Assembly: GCA_018436595.1 (NCBI GenBank) | Contig: JAHDLC010000004.1 | Span: 1 to 64,000, forward strand | Reading direction: 5' to 3' | Origin: Synergistaceae bacterium | GTDB taxonomy: Bacteria; Synergistota; Synergistia; Synergistales; Aminobacteriaceae | Length of the DNA stretch: 64,000 nucleotides | Part shown: positions 26,140 to 34,622 of the stretch, one piece after another | Numbering within the stretch: position 1 is the first letter of the stretch | How the letters are laid out: each line of letters opens with the position of its first letter | Made by a program: the position numbers and the translations under genes | The notes under the pieces: generated by a model | What the model saw: the letters and a program-made list of their open reading frames with translations, nothing else | Told to the model about the DNA's origin: nothing | Database searches by the model: none

Positions 26140-27979
26140 CTTCCTGTTGGCCGCCGCTTTTTCCATCGGACGGCTTCACGTCTATAATCTTTCTGAGCAG
26201 TCCTTCCACCACGAATTCCGATTTGAAAATCTGGAGGGTTCCGTCCTCCAGCCGCCGCTTCTTCATCTCGCTTAAAAGCTCCTGTTCTTCCTTTGAAACA
26301 GGATCCTCTGGATCCTTTCGGTCTTTTCCGCGTTTCGAAACTTTTTCGTAGTTGAATTCAATAATCAGTTCATTGTTTGTTTCCAGGGCCGACATCTCAG
26401 TAAACATCTGGCGGAAGTTGGCAATGGTTTTCCATCCCTGGACAACGGCAGACTGGTGGAGAGGTTCAATGCCTCCGCCCCGGACAAGGATTTCACAAAA
26501 TCCGTCGGCATCCTTCGGTATGACAATTTTGAAGTTTTTTTTCACCTGCTTTTTCCGGTAAGGCCGCAGGTTTACTTCCACTTCGACAGTATCTCCCGCA
26601 GAGAATGAATCTCCCTTGACATCGATGCCCTCTATGAACATGAGCCTTGGTTCTTCCGTGAATTCCGCCGAGACCGTCACGCCGAGGGGATAGACTTCAG
26701 CAAAGGGGTTGAGAAAGATGACATCGAGAAGTTCAGCCGTTTCCTTTAGTGCGTCCAATGCGAGATCCTTGTCGGAGAAGAACATGTTCTTTCGGGTCCA
26801 GCCCTGTCCCAGGCCCCTTCCGTGCACGGTCAGGGTGAAAACGGCGGTTCCCTGCCCTTTTCTTCCCCAGAGATCGTCAATGAGACCTGTAAATATGCCT
26901 GCGGAAAGCTTGGCTCCCATGAAAGGATCGGGTACGAAATGGAACCGTTTCTGTCCTCTGGATTTCCTGTCGGTGTCCATGAAAGTCAGCGTGCCGGAAA
27001 CGGAAGGGGTGAAATAGCCGATCCTTCCTCCGATTGCCTGTGGCCTGTCATGGGTTACCGTTCCGACGATTCTGAGGGGGCTGGCCACTTTGAAGGGTGC
27101 CTCGATGCTGGGCACAACATTATGGATATACGCCCTGGCAACGGGGTAGTTTACGGCTCCCCTCCCGAGGAAGGGGTGAGCGAAGCCGATGAACCGGCCA
27201 TCCGGTGCGACCGCCGTGAGGGTGCCGGTGGATCCTATGGTTACATCACCCCAGGCAAGGAGAACGGTTATCGCTTCTCCGGGAACAAGCCTTGCATTCA
27301 TTTCGACCGGTATGTCTTCGGAAAAGCTCCCGCCCGGTATGAACCGTTCCTTTCCAAGGAGAGCCGTGATTTCCGCTGCCGTCCTTCCGCTGATTCCATC
27401 AATGAAAAGAGGCGAAAGTTCTCCTTTTAGAACGGGCTCATCCGTATTCCCGCTGCCGCTCTTCTCTGGAGTTTCGTTCCGGGGAGAGCTCTTTTTTTTG
27501 TCATCGCCTTCCTCATCTTGGGGTTCAATCCCGGATGGAGGAAGCCCCGGCAGAGTGACTATCTTTTCCGGCCAGTCCCACACAGAAGCCATATCCTCAT
27601 AGGGAGTCACAAGGCCGAGGTTGTGATCGCTGAAGTTCCAGCCGTAGCCGACGGCGCCTATGAGTTTGCCGTTTATATAGACAGGGCTGCCGCTCATTCC
27701 GGCCGCTATTCCTCCGGTCTTGGATATCACGGAACCGGAAGCCCGCACCATAACGAGGTTTTTGGGAGATCCTTTTCTGGGAATGATGCTGACGATTTCT
27801 ACAGGGAACCGGAGAATCTCCCGTCCTGAGATGACTGTCAGAGCGTACCCCTTCATACCCGGCCTGAGGGAAGACGTTCTCAAATAAGGCTCGGAGGACC
27901 TGAAAGGGGCAGCCTCTGCGGATACAGCCAGCAGAACGACTGCCACGAGAAGAAACAAAAAACGTCGAACAGGCTTCAT
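26126..27979 (-). CDS. Secreted SpoIVB-type (S55) serine peptidase domain protein
   Basis: The 617-residue exported protein has a signal peptide at residues 1-23 (hydrophobic core FLFLLVAVVLLAVSA, cleavage after AEA). The S55 domain follows: RPGMKGYALTVISG, then GGIAAGMSGSPVYINGKLIG with Ser96 as the expected nucleophile, and GLVTPYEDM. This is the fold of SpoIVB, which in Bacillus cuts SpoIVFA during sporulation. No sporulation gene is present here. A low-complexity acidic insert (about 148-183) and a beta-rich C-terminal half of unknown role follow. It overlaps tmk by 14 bases, so it is expressed with DNA-replication genes. Confidence 0.82.
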   Translation of the reverse strand: MKPVRRFLFLLVAVVLLAVSAEAAPFRSSEPYLRTSSLRPGMKGYALTVISGREILRFPVEIVSIIPRKGSPKNLVMVRASGSVISKTGGIAAGMSGSPVYINGKLIGAVGYGWNFSDHNLGLVTPYEDMASVWDWPEKIVTLPGLPPSGIEPQDEEGDDKKKSSPRNETPEKSGSGNTDEPVLKGELSPLFIDGISGRTAAEITALLGKERFIPGGSFSEDIPVEMNARLVPGEAITVLLAWGDVTIGSTGTLTAVAPDGRFIGFAHPFLGRGAVNYPVARAYIHNVVPSIEAPFKVASPLRIVGTVTHDRPQAIGGRIGYFTPSVSGTLTFMDTDRKSRGQKRFHFVPDPFMGAKLSAGIFTGLIDDLWGRKGQGTAVFTLTVHGRGLGQGWTRKNMFFSDKDLALDALKETAELLDVIFLNPFAEVYPLGVTVSAEFTEEPRLMFIEGIDVKGDSFSAGDTVEVEVNLRPYRKKQVKKNFKIVIPKDADGFCEILVRGGGIEPLHQSAVVQGWKTIANFRQMFTEMSALETNNELIIEFNYEKVSKRGKDRKDPEDPVSKEEQELLSEMKKRRLEDGTLQIFKSEFVVEGLLRKIIDVKPSDGKSGGQQEDDEE

Positions 27980-28006
27980 GGGCTTTATCCTCCTGAATAA
28001 GAATCG

Positions 28007-29108
28007 TCAGCTCTGCTTCTTCCAGCGCAGATAGTTCATAATAAACCCGTCAATATCGCCGTCGAGAACAGCCTGAACGTTGCCCGTTTCGTGTCCTGTC
28101 CGGTGATCTTTCACCAGGGTGTAAGGATGGAGAACATAACTCCGTATTTGACTTCCCCAGCTGATCTCTTTCTTTTCTCCCTGAATTGCCAGGAGTTCCT
28201 GCTGTCTTTCCTGCCAGGCTCTCTCGAAAAGTTTGCTTCGAAGTACCTGCATGGCAACCTGCCTGTTCATGTGCTGGGATCTTTCGTTCTGACAGGCGAC
28301 GATAATTCCGGTCGGAAGGTGGGTTATCCTTACTGCGGAATCTGTCCTGTTGACATACTGCCCTCCTGCCCCGCTCGCTCTGTACGTGTCCATTTTCAGA
28401 TCCTCGGGGCGAATCTCTATCTCCACATCATCCGGCAGTTCCGGCGCCACATCCACTGAAGCGAAGCTTGTATGTCGGCGCTTGGCTGCGTCGAAAGGAG
28501 AAATTCTTACAAGACGGTGAACCCCTTTTTCCGACTTCAGGTAGCCGTAGGCAAACTCTCCCTCCACAAGGACAGTGGCGCTCTTGATGCCTGCTTCCTC
28601 GTCCTGGAGGATTTCAAGGATTTTGGTTCGGAAATCTTCCCTTTCCGCCCAACGAAGGAAAAGCCTGAGAAGCATCTCCGCCCAGTCCTGGGAGTCCAGA
28701 CCGCCTGAACCCGCGTGGACGGTGAGAATTGCGTTGTTGCCGTCATATTCTTCGGAAAGAAGCAGACGAAGCTGCTCCTTTTCGATGATTTTCCTTAATT
28801 GTTCCGAAGTAGCTGTAAATTCGCTCTGGAGTTCATCATCATCCGATTCGGAAAGCATTTCTGAGAGAACGGTCAGATCCTCAAAAACGCCGTCAACCCT
28901 GTCCCAAGTATCCAGCTTCTGCTGGAGTTTTGAAATTTCCCTGGTGACGCCGTGGCAGTCTTCCCTGTTCCAGAAATCCGGTGCTGATGCTGATGCTTCC
29001 AGCTTATCCTTTCTTTCTCTTATTGAATCCAGGTCAAAGACTGTCCTGCAGGTCTTTTCTCAAAACCCGCAGTTCCTCCAGAACAGTGGCGTTTGAAGTT
29101 ATCGCCAT
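28007..29108 (-). CDS. prfB: Peptide chain release factor 2 (programmed +1 frameshift)
   Basis: RF2 ends translation at UGA and UAA. The gene is split by an in-frame TGA at codon 25; reading resumes in the +1 frame to give 366 residues. After the shift the protein reads LDSIRERKDKLEAS and continues with the RF2 recognition motif SPF (VRISPFDA) and the catalytic GGQ loop (SGAGGQYVNRTDSA). The ATG at 29108 follows GAGGGGG by 7 bases. The second frame alone would start only at an internal ATG and lack the N-terminal domain, so the longer product is the real one. An extended -10 promoter lies upstream, divergent from birA. Confidence 0.96.
29033..29039 (-). other. prfB programmed frameshift site CTTTGAC
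   Basis: The sequence AGT CTT TGA C has the slippery CTT, the in-frame stop TGA (29034-29036) followed by C, and a weak Shine-Dalgarno-like AGGA four bases before CTT. This is the classic RF2 autoregulation site: low RF2 lets the ribosome slip +1 past the UGA. Confidence 0.95.
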
Positions 29109-29148
29109 GTCAATTCCCCCTCATCGTTATTGTGCTGCGCGATTTTTA

Positions 29149-29157
29149 ATTATATCA
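29149..29157 (-). promoter_or_regulatory. Extended -10 promoter for prfB
   Basis: On the minus strand TGATATAAT combines a TG extension with a perfect TATAAT. No good -35 is visible. The start would fall about 35 bases before the prfB ATG. Confidence 0.55.
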
Positions 29158-29186
29158 TTCAGTAAGGAAGATAAGGAGGCAATTCC

Positions 29187-30191
29187 ATGAAATCCCGACA
29201 TGCAACTGTTCAACTCTGCCGCCTTCTCCGCGAGTCCGAGGGAAATATTGTTTCAGGAGGTCATGTCTCACGGGTTCTTTCTCTTTCACGGCAGGCCGTT
29301 TGGAAGGCTGTCCGCGATCTTGAGGAAGAAGGTTTCGTGGTGGACTCTGTTCCCCAGAAGGGCTACATCCTCCGGGAACTCCCTTCAAACGATCTTTCTC
29401 CTTCTCTAATAGGAAGCCTGATTTCACCGGAATGTCCCTGGGGAGAGGAAATCCATGTTTTTCAGAGCATCCCGTCAACACAGGAGGCAGCGAAAAGAAT
29501 CGGAAGACAGAGCCAAACGGACGGGCTTGTCGTCATTGCCGAGGAGCAGACGAACGGCAGGGGAAGAAGAGACAGAGTGTGGATTTCTCCCCGGGGCACG
29601 GGACTCTATTTTTCGGTCTTTTTCAGGCCCCGCATGCTTCCCGGACGGCTGCAGCTCATCAACCTGGCCGCCGGACTTGCTGTAAGGGATGCCATCGGGG
29701 CCGTTTGCGGCAAACCGGTGTCCCTCAAATGGCCGAATGACCTTCTGTATGGCGGGAGAAAAATCTGCGGAATCCTTTCCGAGGCTTCAAGCGATCCGGA
29801 AAGAATCCGGGATTGCAGCACAGGAATCGGCATCAACATTTCCCTGACCAGGGAGCAACTTGCGGTCCGAGGCCTCGAAAATGCCGCATCACTGGGAGCG
29901 GGAACCGAAACGGTCCACAGGGGCAGCCTCTGCGCGGCAGTCATTGAAAAGTTCTATCGCCTTGCAGCGGACCTCGCCAATGATGGGGGATATTCTCTCC
30001 TCTCCCGCTACAGGGAGGAATGCTCCACCATAGGGAAGAACGTATCTGTCCTGACAGAGGAAGACGCTTTTTCCGGAAGAGCTGCTGGTATTGGAGACAA
30101 CGGAGAGCTTCTTGTGGAAGGAAAGGACGGAATACGGTCCTTTTGCGCCGCCGATGTGGTCCACGCAACTCCTGACGTGAAAGACAGGTAA
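29187..30191 (+). CDS. birA: Biotin-protein ligase / biotin repressor BirA
   Basis: BirA activates biotin to biotinyl-AMP, transfers it to carboxylase or decarboxylase subunits, and can repress biotin genes. The 334-residue protein has an N-terminal winged helix (residues about 8-62, VLSLSRQAVWKAVRDLEEEG) and a catalytic domain with SIPSTQEAAKR, the biotinyl-AMP loop NGRGRRDRVW (residues 123-132) and KWPNDLLY. The loop normally reads GRGRRGR; here Asp129 replaces the last Gly. The start has AAGGAGG 7 bases upstream. The presence of the helix-turn-helix predicts a biotin-responsive operator elsewhere. Confidence 0.95.
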   Translation: MKSRHATVQLCRLLRESEGNIVSGGHVSRVLSLSRQAVWKAVRDLEEEGFVVDSVPQKGYILRELPSNDLSPSLIGSLISPECPWGEEIHVFQSIPSTQEAAKRIGRQSQTDGLVVIAEEQTNGRGRRDRVWISPRGTGLYFSVFFRPRMLPGRLQLINLAAGLAVRDAIGAVCGKPVSLKWPNDLLYGGRKICGILSEASSDPERIRDCSTGIGINISLTREQLAVRGLENAASLGAGTETVHRGSLCAAVIEKFYRLAADLANDGGYSLLSRYREECSTIGKNVSVLTEEDAFSGRAAGIGDNGELLVEGKDGIRSFCAADVVHATPDVKDR

Positions 30192-30268
30192 AATCGTATT
30201 GCGGGCTCCCCGCTTGCCTCCGTGAAAAAAAAAAGAGTGGAAGTCATTGATGTCTCTCCAATGATCCG

Positions 30269-30302
30269 GCGTGAATTCTGAAAAGGGATTCACGCTTTTT
30301 TC
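30269..30302 (+). terminator. Rho-independent terminator downstream of birA
   Basis: An 8-bp stem GCGTGAAT / ATTCACGC with an 11-base loop is followed by seven T. It lies 77 bases after the birA stop. The rest of the 245-base gap up to the MFS gene shows a poly-A stretch, a small GC hairpin without a T-run near 30205, and the MFS promoter. Confidence 0.75.
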
Positions 30303-30402
30303 CGTTGTGTCCCGTTTGTTCCGGAGCGAAAAAAAGACGGCAGAAAAAATGCAGCCTTTCCCCGTGGAGGATCGCATGGATTACCCATAATCCGGAGAAG
30401 CG

Positions 30403-30431
30403 TTGAAATTGTAGACAAAACATCGTATAAT
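30403..30431 (+). promoter_or_regulatory. Sigma-70 type promoter of the MFS gene
   Basis: TTGAAA (30403-30408), a 17-base spacer and a perfect TATAAT (30426-30431). Transcription should start near 30438, right at the first ATG of the frame (30437), which argues for the downstream TTG start. Confidence 0.8.
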
Positions 30432-30487
30432 GCTCAATGAATAAAAATGTGGATAAAAAATCAACATGGAACGAACGGAGTGCATTA

Positions 30488-31663
30488 TTGTTGTTATCGA
30501 CAGAGGGTTCCTACCGTAAAATTTTGACCGTCCTCAGCCTTTCGATGTTTTGTGCCATGCTGGGCATAGGCATCATTGCCCCTGTGCTCCCCCTTTATGC
30601 GAAACGGCTGGGGGCGAGCGGCTTTGCCATCGGAACGATTATCGGGGCTTTTTCCTTTTCCCGAAGCGGCGGGATGCTCATCTCCGGGGAACTGGCGGAA
30701 AGAATGAACAGAAAAGTGCTTCTTCTCGCTGGTCTTGCCTTCTATGCTCTTGCTTCAGTTGCCTATACATTTGCCTCAACGACGGAAAGCCTTATCGCCA
30801 TCAGAATAGGTCACGGGATAGGTTCAGCCATGGTTGTACCCATTACGATGGCTATCGGGGCGGAGGTGGTACCGAAAGGGAAAGAAGGGCTTTTTTTCGG
30901 TTCCCTCCAGGGAGCCCTTTTTCTTGGGGTCGGCTCAGGGCCTCTGTTGAGCGGCCTTCTCGCGGAGACAATAGGTTTCAATGCCCCTTTCTATGCCATG
31001 ACATCCCTTACCGTTCTTTCCATGATCCTTGTCTTTCGTTTCCTGCCTGGCAACCTCCCATCGGGCAGGGGGAGCGAAACTCTCTGCGGATTAAGATCCG
31101 TTTTTCAGGCAATCCTTTCGGATCATGAAATGCTGGTCGTTTTTTTCTTCCAGTTCTGCTCTGCCATGTGCAGGGGTGTTCTCGTGATGATGATACCTCT
31201 CCTCGCCTCGGACATTCGTCTTTCCCTTTCCGAGATCGGATTCGTAGTCTCCTTGAACTCTCTATCGACCGGAGTGCTTCAGCGGTTTTCCGGCAGACTT
31301 GCGGATAATCTGCACAAACACAGGCTTATCCTCGCAGGAGGGCTTATTTCGGCAGTCACCCTGCTGGGCCTTCCGAACCTGAGAACTCCATGGAGTCTTT
31401 CCATCGCGAGCGTCGCCTTCGGGGTGGGACACGCCTTTGCCTCTCCTTCCCTGGCCGCCATGGCTGCTGCAAGGGGAAAGACATATGGTTCGGGGCGCAT
31501 CATGGCCCTTTTCAATATCGCCTTCAGCCTTGGAATGACTACGGGGCCTGTGGTCGTGGGGATACTTCTCGATCACACGGGGAAAGGGCTCCCCTTTTAT
31601 CTTCTGAGCGCCGCGCTGCTTCTCTCGGCCTACCCCTTTCTTTCCCTGAAAGAAACCCGGTGA
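30488..31663 (+). CDS. Major facilitator superfamily transporter
   Basis: The 391-residue, 12-helix membrane protein has a DHA1-type N-terminal half: GIGIIAPVLPLYAKRLGASGFAIG split across the first helix and loop, the motif A-like GELAERMNRKVLLLAG after helix 2, and RIGHGIGSAMVVPITMAIG in helix 4. These are drug/proton antiporter features, but the substrate cannot be read from sequence. The frame opens with ATG at 30437, yet the promoter would start the mRNA there; the TTG at 30488 with CGGAG 7 bases upstream gives a sensible N terminus. It is a monocistronic gene converging on the TroA-like gene. Confidence 0.85.
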   Translation: MLLSTEGSYRKILTVLSLSMFCAMLGIGIIAPVLPLYAKRLGASGFAIGTIIGAFSFSRSGGMLISGELAERMNRKVLLLAGLAFYALASVAYTFASTTESLIAIRIGHGIGSAMVVPITMAIGAEVVPKGKEGLFFGSLQGALFLGVGSGPLLSGLLAETIGFNAPFYAMTSLTVLSMILVFRFLPGNLPSGRGSETLCGLRSVFQAILSDHEMLVVFFFQFCSAMCRGVLVMMIPLLASDIRLSLSEIGFVVSLNSLSTGVLQRFSGRLADNLHKHRLILAGGLISAVTLLGLPNLRTPWSLSIASVAFGVGHAFASPSLAAMAAARGKTYGSGRIMALFNIAFSLGMTTGPVVVGILLDHTGKGLPFYLLSAALLLSAYPFLSLKETR

Positions 31664-31691
31664 GGGAAGAGAAAAAGGAAGGGTTTTCTTT

Positions 31692-32552
31692 TTAGGATTT
31701 TTCCTTTCCTTCCTGCTGCCGATGTTGCCTGAGAGGGGCCAGGCGGTTCCATAAAAGGAGAAACTGGTCATGGAAAAAAAGAAGCAAATCCTGTTCCTGG
31801 CCAGGACGTCCCAGGAACAGGACGTCTTTGTTCCCTTTCAGAGCCTCCCTGACCGGTTTCGGCGTGCTGGGATCCACTATCACCGGAATTCTCACCTTTA
31901 TTGCGTCGGCAACGGCAGCCTGAAGATTCTGCAGGTCCTCTCCCCTGCTCCACATTTTGACTTTTTCGTCTCCCGGGAGCAGCGTGCATCCCGCTGCTGA
32001 AAGCAGACTGGTAAAACCACCGGAAAGGTCGAACACAGGGTAATCTTTCAGGAGTTGTCTTCCGACGAGGACAGTGCTGTCAAGCCTGGTCTGGAATTCC
32101 GACAATCTTCTCTGGTAATAGGAATAATTCCCGGGATCGTACTGGGACATGGCGGTCAGCACTCTTTGGGCTATGAAGGGGAGTACCGATGGATCGGAAA
32201 AGTGGTAGTCAGCTCTTGCCCTGTCGAAAGGCACTGTCCCATAGAGCATGAAGATGCTGGTGAACCGTTTACCGTCAAGGCCGAGTGATTTGGCCTCGAA
32301 TGCGTCCAGGACCACGATTCTGGAGCTGTCCGGAATATTCCGGCTGCGGATTTTCCTGATGGAAGTTCCTTCTTCGTTCCATTCCTGGATCGCCTTTACG
32401 GACACGTTCACCCCGCCGATAAAGCGGGCAATCGTTGAAAGCCATGGCGAGGACACGTACAGCTCCCATGAATGCCCGGGCGATGCGGGAGCAAAAAGGA
32501 GGAACAGAAGAACAGCAGCGATGGAAAAACCTTTTCCAGTTTTTTTTTTCAT
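31692..32552 (-). CDS. Exported TroA/ZnuA-like protein lacking most metal ligands
   Basis: The 286-residue protein has a signal peptide (residues 1-27, ending GHS). The region YHFSDPSVLPFIAQRVL followed by YDPGNYSYYQRRLSEFQTRL strongly resembles the helix after the DPHxWLDP motif of zinc/manganese ABC binding proteins (ZnuA/TroA). However, the PHDYEP loop, the GLE ligand and the later His are absent, leaving only one of the usual His ligands. No permease or ATPase gene is adjacent. It is coupled to rnc by an ATGA overlap. The function is unknown; classical metal uptake is unlikely. Confidence 0.6.
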   Translation of the reverse strand: MKKKTGKGFSIAAVLLFLLFAPASPGHSWELYVSSPWLSTIARFIGGVNVSVKAIQEWNEEGTSIRKIRSRNIPDSSRIVVLDAFEAKSLGLDGKRFTSIFMLYGTVPFDRARADYHFSDPSVLPFIAQRVLTAMSQYDPGNYSYYQRRLSEFQTRLDSTVLVGRQLLKDYPVFDLSGGFTSLLSAAGCTLLPGDEKVKMWSRGEDLQNLQAAVADAIKVRIPVIVDPSTPKPVREALKGNKDVLFLGRPGQEQDLLLFFHDQFLLLWNRLAPLRQHRQQEGKEKS

Positions 32553-33268
32553 TTCGGCTCCGAGCCCTCCCGGTTCAGCAAAAAAATAGCGTTTCGGGCG
32601 GCCGCAAACTCCGCGGCTTTCCTGTTTCTGCCGTCACCCGAACCGGCTTCTTCATTTCCTATCATGACCCGGACTGAAAAGAGAGGCGTGTGAGGCTGGC
32701 CAGAGACTGAAAGGACCTCATACACAGGGCTTGACAAGCCTTTTCCATGGGCGAGCATCTGGAGGGCGGACTTCGGGTCGTTTTCTGCACCGCTGATGGA
32801 ATGCCGTGAAAGATGAAAAGCCAGGTAACGGCCGATCACCGCCATGGCCGGGGAGTACCCCCCATCGAGAAAAACAGCCCCCAAAAGGGCCTCCACCGCA
32901 TCGGAACAAAGGGAGCCCTGACGCACCTGTTCTGTTTCAAGGCCTTTCCCCGTTCTGAGCAGCTCGCTCAGCCCGATTTCCCTTCCCCATTCGGCAAGGG
33001 ATTTTCCGCAGACAATGGCAGCCCGGGAACGGGTCAGCCTGCCTTCGTCAAAAGAGGGAAAAGATTCATACAGAAAACGGGAGACGCCGAGCTCAAGCAC
33101 GGCATCTCCCAAAAACTCCATTCTCTCGTTATGCACCGTTTTGCCCTTTTCGTATGCGAAGGAAGAATGCACAAGAGCATTCTCCAGTTTCCCGACATCG
33201 CTGAAACGATACCCAAGGCAATCCTGGAGTTTTTCCAGTTCTCCGGAAAACCAGGCAGCGTAGTTCAT
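32549..33268 (-). CDS. rnc: Ribonuclease III
   Basis: RNase III cleaves double-stranded RNA in rRNA precursors and structured mRNAs. The 239-residue protein has the signature HNERMEFLGDAVLELGVS with its acidic catalytic residues, DAVEALLGAVFLDGGY, and a C-terminal double-stranded RNA-binding domain (DPKSALQMLAHGKGL, KAAEFAAARNAIFLL). The order fabF-rnc, acpP upstream, is the same as in Bacillus and many other bacteria. It is separated from fabF by only 15 bases. A long hairpin between acpP and fabF in the same operon could be one of its own substrates. Confidence 0.96.
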   Translation of the reverse strand: MNYAAWFSGELEKLQDCLGYRFSDVGKLENALVHSSFAYEKGKTVHNERMEFLGDAVLELGVSRFLYESFPSFDEGRLTRSRAAIVCGKSLAEWGREIGLSELLRTGKGLETEQVRQGSLCSDAVEALLGAVFLDGGYSPAMAVIGRYLAFHLSRHSISGAENDPKSALQMLAHGKGLSSPVYEVLSVSGQPHTPLFSVRVMIGNEEAGSGDGRNRKAAEFAAARNAIFLLNREGSEPK

Positions 33269-33283
33269 GGAGTAAGAATGGGT

Positions 33284-34522
33284 CTACTCCTCAAATTTCT
33301 GGAAGGCAACCACGCCGTTGTGGCCGCCGAATCCGAAACTGTTGACAAGGAGCCTTGAAACATTTTTCTTCACCGCTCCGGCACCAACGACATTGATGGG
33401 GCATTCAGGATCGAGGGTATCAAGATTGATTGTCGGATGAATGACTCCCTCCTCGATTGACTGCATGGCGGCCACACTTTCCAGGGCGCCTGCGGCACCG
33501 AGGCAATGCCCGATCATGGACTTGGTCGAATTGACAAGCACCTTGTCGGTATGATCGCCGAAAACTTTCCGGATTGCCATGGCCTCCATCTTGTCGTTGA
33601 GGGGAGTTGATGTTCCATGGGCGTTGATGTAATCCACGTCTTCAGGCAGCCATTTTGCGTGGGCCATTGCTTTTCGCATGGCTCTGGCAGCGCCTTCGCC
33701 TTCAGGATCGGGGGCCGTGATGTGGCTTGCATCGCAGGTGGAGCCGTAGCCGACAAGTTCGGCGTAAATATGAGCACCCCTTTTCAGCGCATGCTCCAGT
33801 TCTTCGAGGACAAGAACACCTGCCCCTTCTCCCATGACAAACCCGTCGCGGTCTGCATCGAATGGACGGGAGGCTTTTTCAGGAGCGTCCATTCTGGTCG
33901 AGATCGCTTTCATGGCGGCGAAGCCGGCGATGCTTATGCTCCTGAGGGCGGCTTCAGTGCCTCCGGCAAGAATGACATCGGCATCGTCCCGAATGATGGT
34001 GTGGTATGCTTCGCCCATGCTGTGGACCGACGTGGCGCAGGCTGTTACGACGCACATGTTCGGTCCCCGGGCTTGATGCTTTATCGCCACGTATGCCGTG
34101 GACATGTTGCTGATCATCATGGGAATGAAAAAGGGACTGACTCGTTTCGCCCCTTTTTCCATCATGGTCTTGAAGTTGTTGAATGTCGTTTCAATGCCGC
34201 CTTGTCCGCTTCCTATGTAGACTCCGAATTTATGGGGATCCAGGCTTGCCGTATCAAGCTTCGCGTCAGCAACGGCCAAATCCGCTGCTGCCACTGCAAA
34301 TTGAATGACCCGGTCGGATCGCTTGGCTTCCTTGTTGTCCATCCATCGGGACGGGTCGAAATCCTTGATTTCCGCTCCGAATGGAACGGGGCAATCTGTG
34401 ACATCAAAAGTGGTATACGGCGCGATGCCGTTTTTGCCTTCCTTCAATGCCTGCCAGTAATTTTCTCTTCCTGTTGCTATGGGGCTCACGACTCCCAGCC
34501 CGGTTACGACAACCCTTCTCAA
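33284..34522 (-). CDS. fabF: Beta-ketoacyl-ACP synthase II
   Basis: FabF performs the elongating Claisen condensation in type II fatty acid synthesis. The 412-residue protein has the Cys-His-His triad: Cys162 in VTACATSVHS, His in NAHGTSTPLND and His in MIGHCLGAAGALE, plus the C-terminal gate NSFGFGGHNG. It starts at ATG 34522 about 100 bases after acpP, unlike the tight spacing elsewhere in this operon. That gap holds a strong hairpin. Confidence 0.97.
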   Translation of the reverse strand: MRRVVVTGLGVVSPIATGRENYWQALKEGKNGIAPYTTFDVTDCPVPFGAEIKDFDPSRWMDNKEAKRSDRVIQFAVAAADLAVADAKLDTASLDPHKFGVYIGSGQGGIETTFNNFKTMMEKGAKRVSPFFIPMMISNMSTAYVAIKHQARGPNMCVVTACATSVHSMGEAYHTIIRDDADVILAGGTEAALRSISIAGFAAMKAISTRMDAPEKASRPFDADRDGFVMGEGAGVLVLEELEHALKRGAHIYAELVGYGSTCDASHITAPDPEGEGAARAMRKAMAHAKWLPEDVDYINAHGTSTPLNDKMEAMAIRKVFGDHTDKVLVNSTKSMIGHCLGAAGALESVAAMQSIEEGVIHPTINLDTLDPECPINVVGAGAVKKNVSRLLVNSFGFGGHNGVVAFQKFEE

Positions 34523-34570
34523 AACGCTTCACTCCTCCGCAGCAGGGTTGGAACATGATATTCAGAAGGA

Positions 34571-34605
34571 TTTTGGCGGGAAATCCGTCGGGATTCCCGC
34601 CAAAA
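34571..34605 (-). other. Strong intercistronic hairpin between acpP and fabF
   Basis: A 12-bp perfect stem TTTTGGCGGGAA / TTCCCGCCAAAA continues, after a one-base bulge, into TCC / GGA around a 4-base loop. It lies 18 bases beyond the acpP stop. The T-run expected of a terminator is missing on the minus strand (TCCTTCTG follows), so partial termination, mRNA stabilisation or RNase III processing are all possible. Confidence 0.8.
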
Positions 34606-34622
34606 CCGTCTTTCTCCCGGGC

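Noticed and set aside
28007-28858. prfB as a truncated pseudogene
   Set aside because: The in-frame TGA sits in the classic CTTTGAC programmed frameshift context and the upstream frame encodes normal RF2 sequence.
30204-30218. GC hairpin after birA as terminator
   Set aside because: GCGGG-CTC-CCCGC has only a 3-base loop and no T-run; the hairpin at 30269 fits much better.
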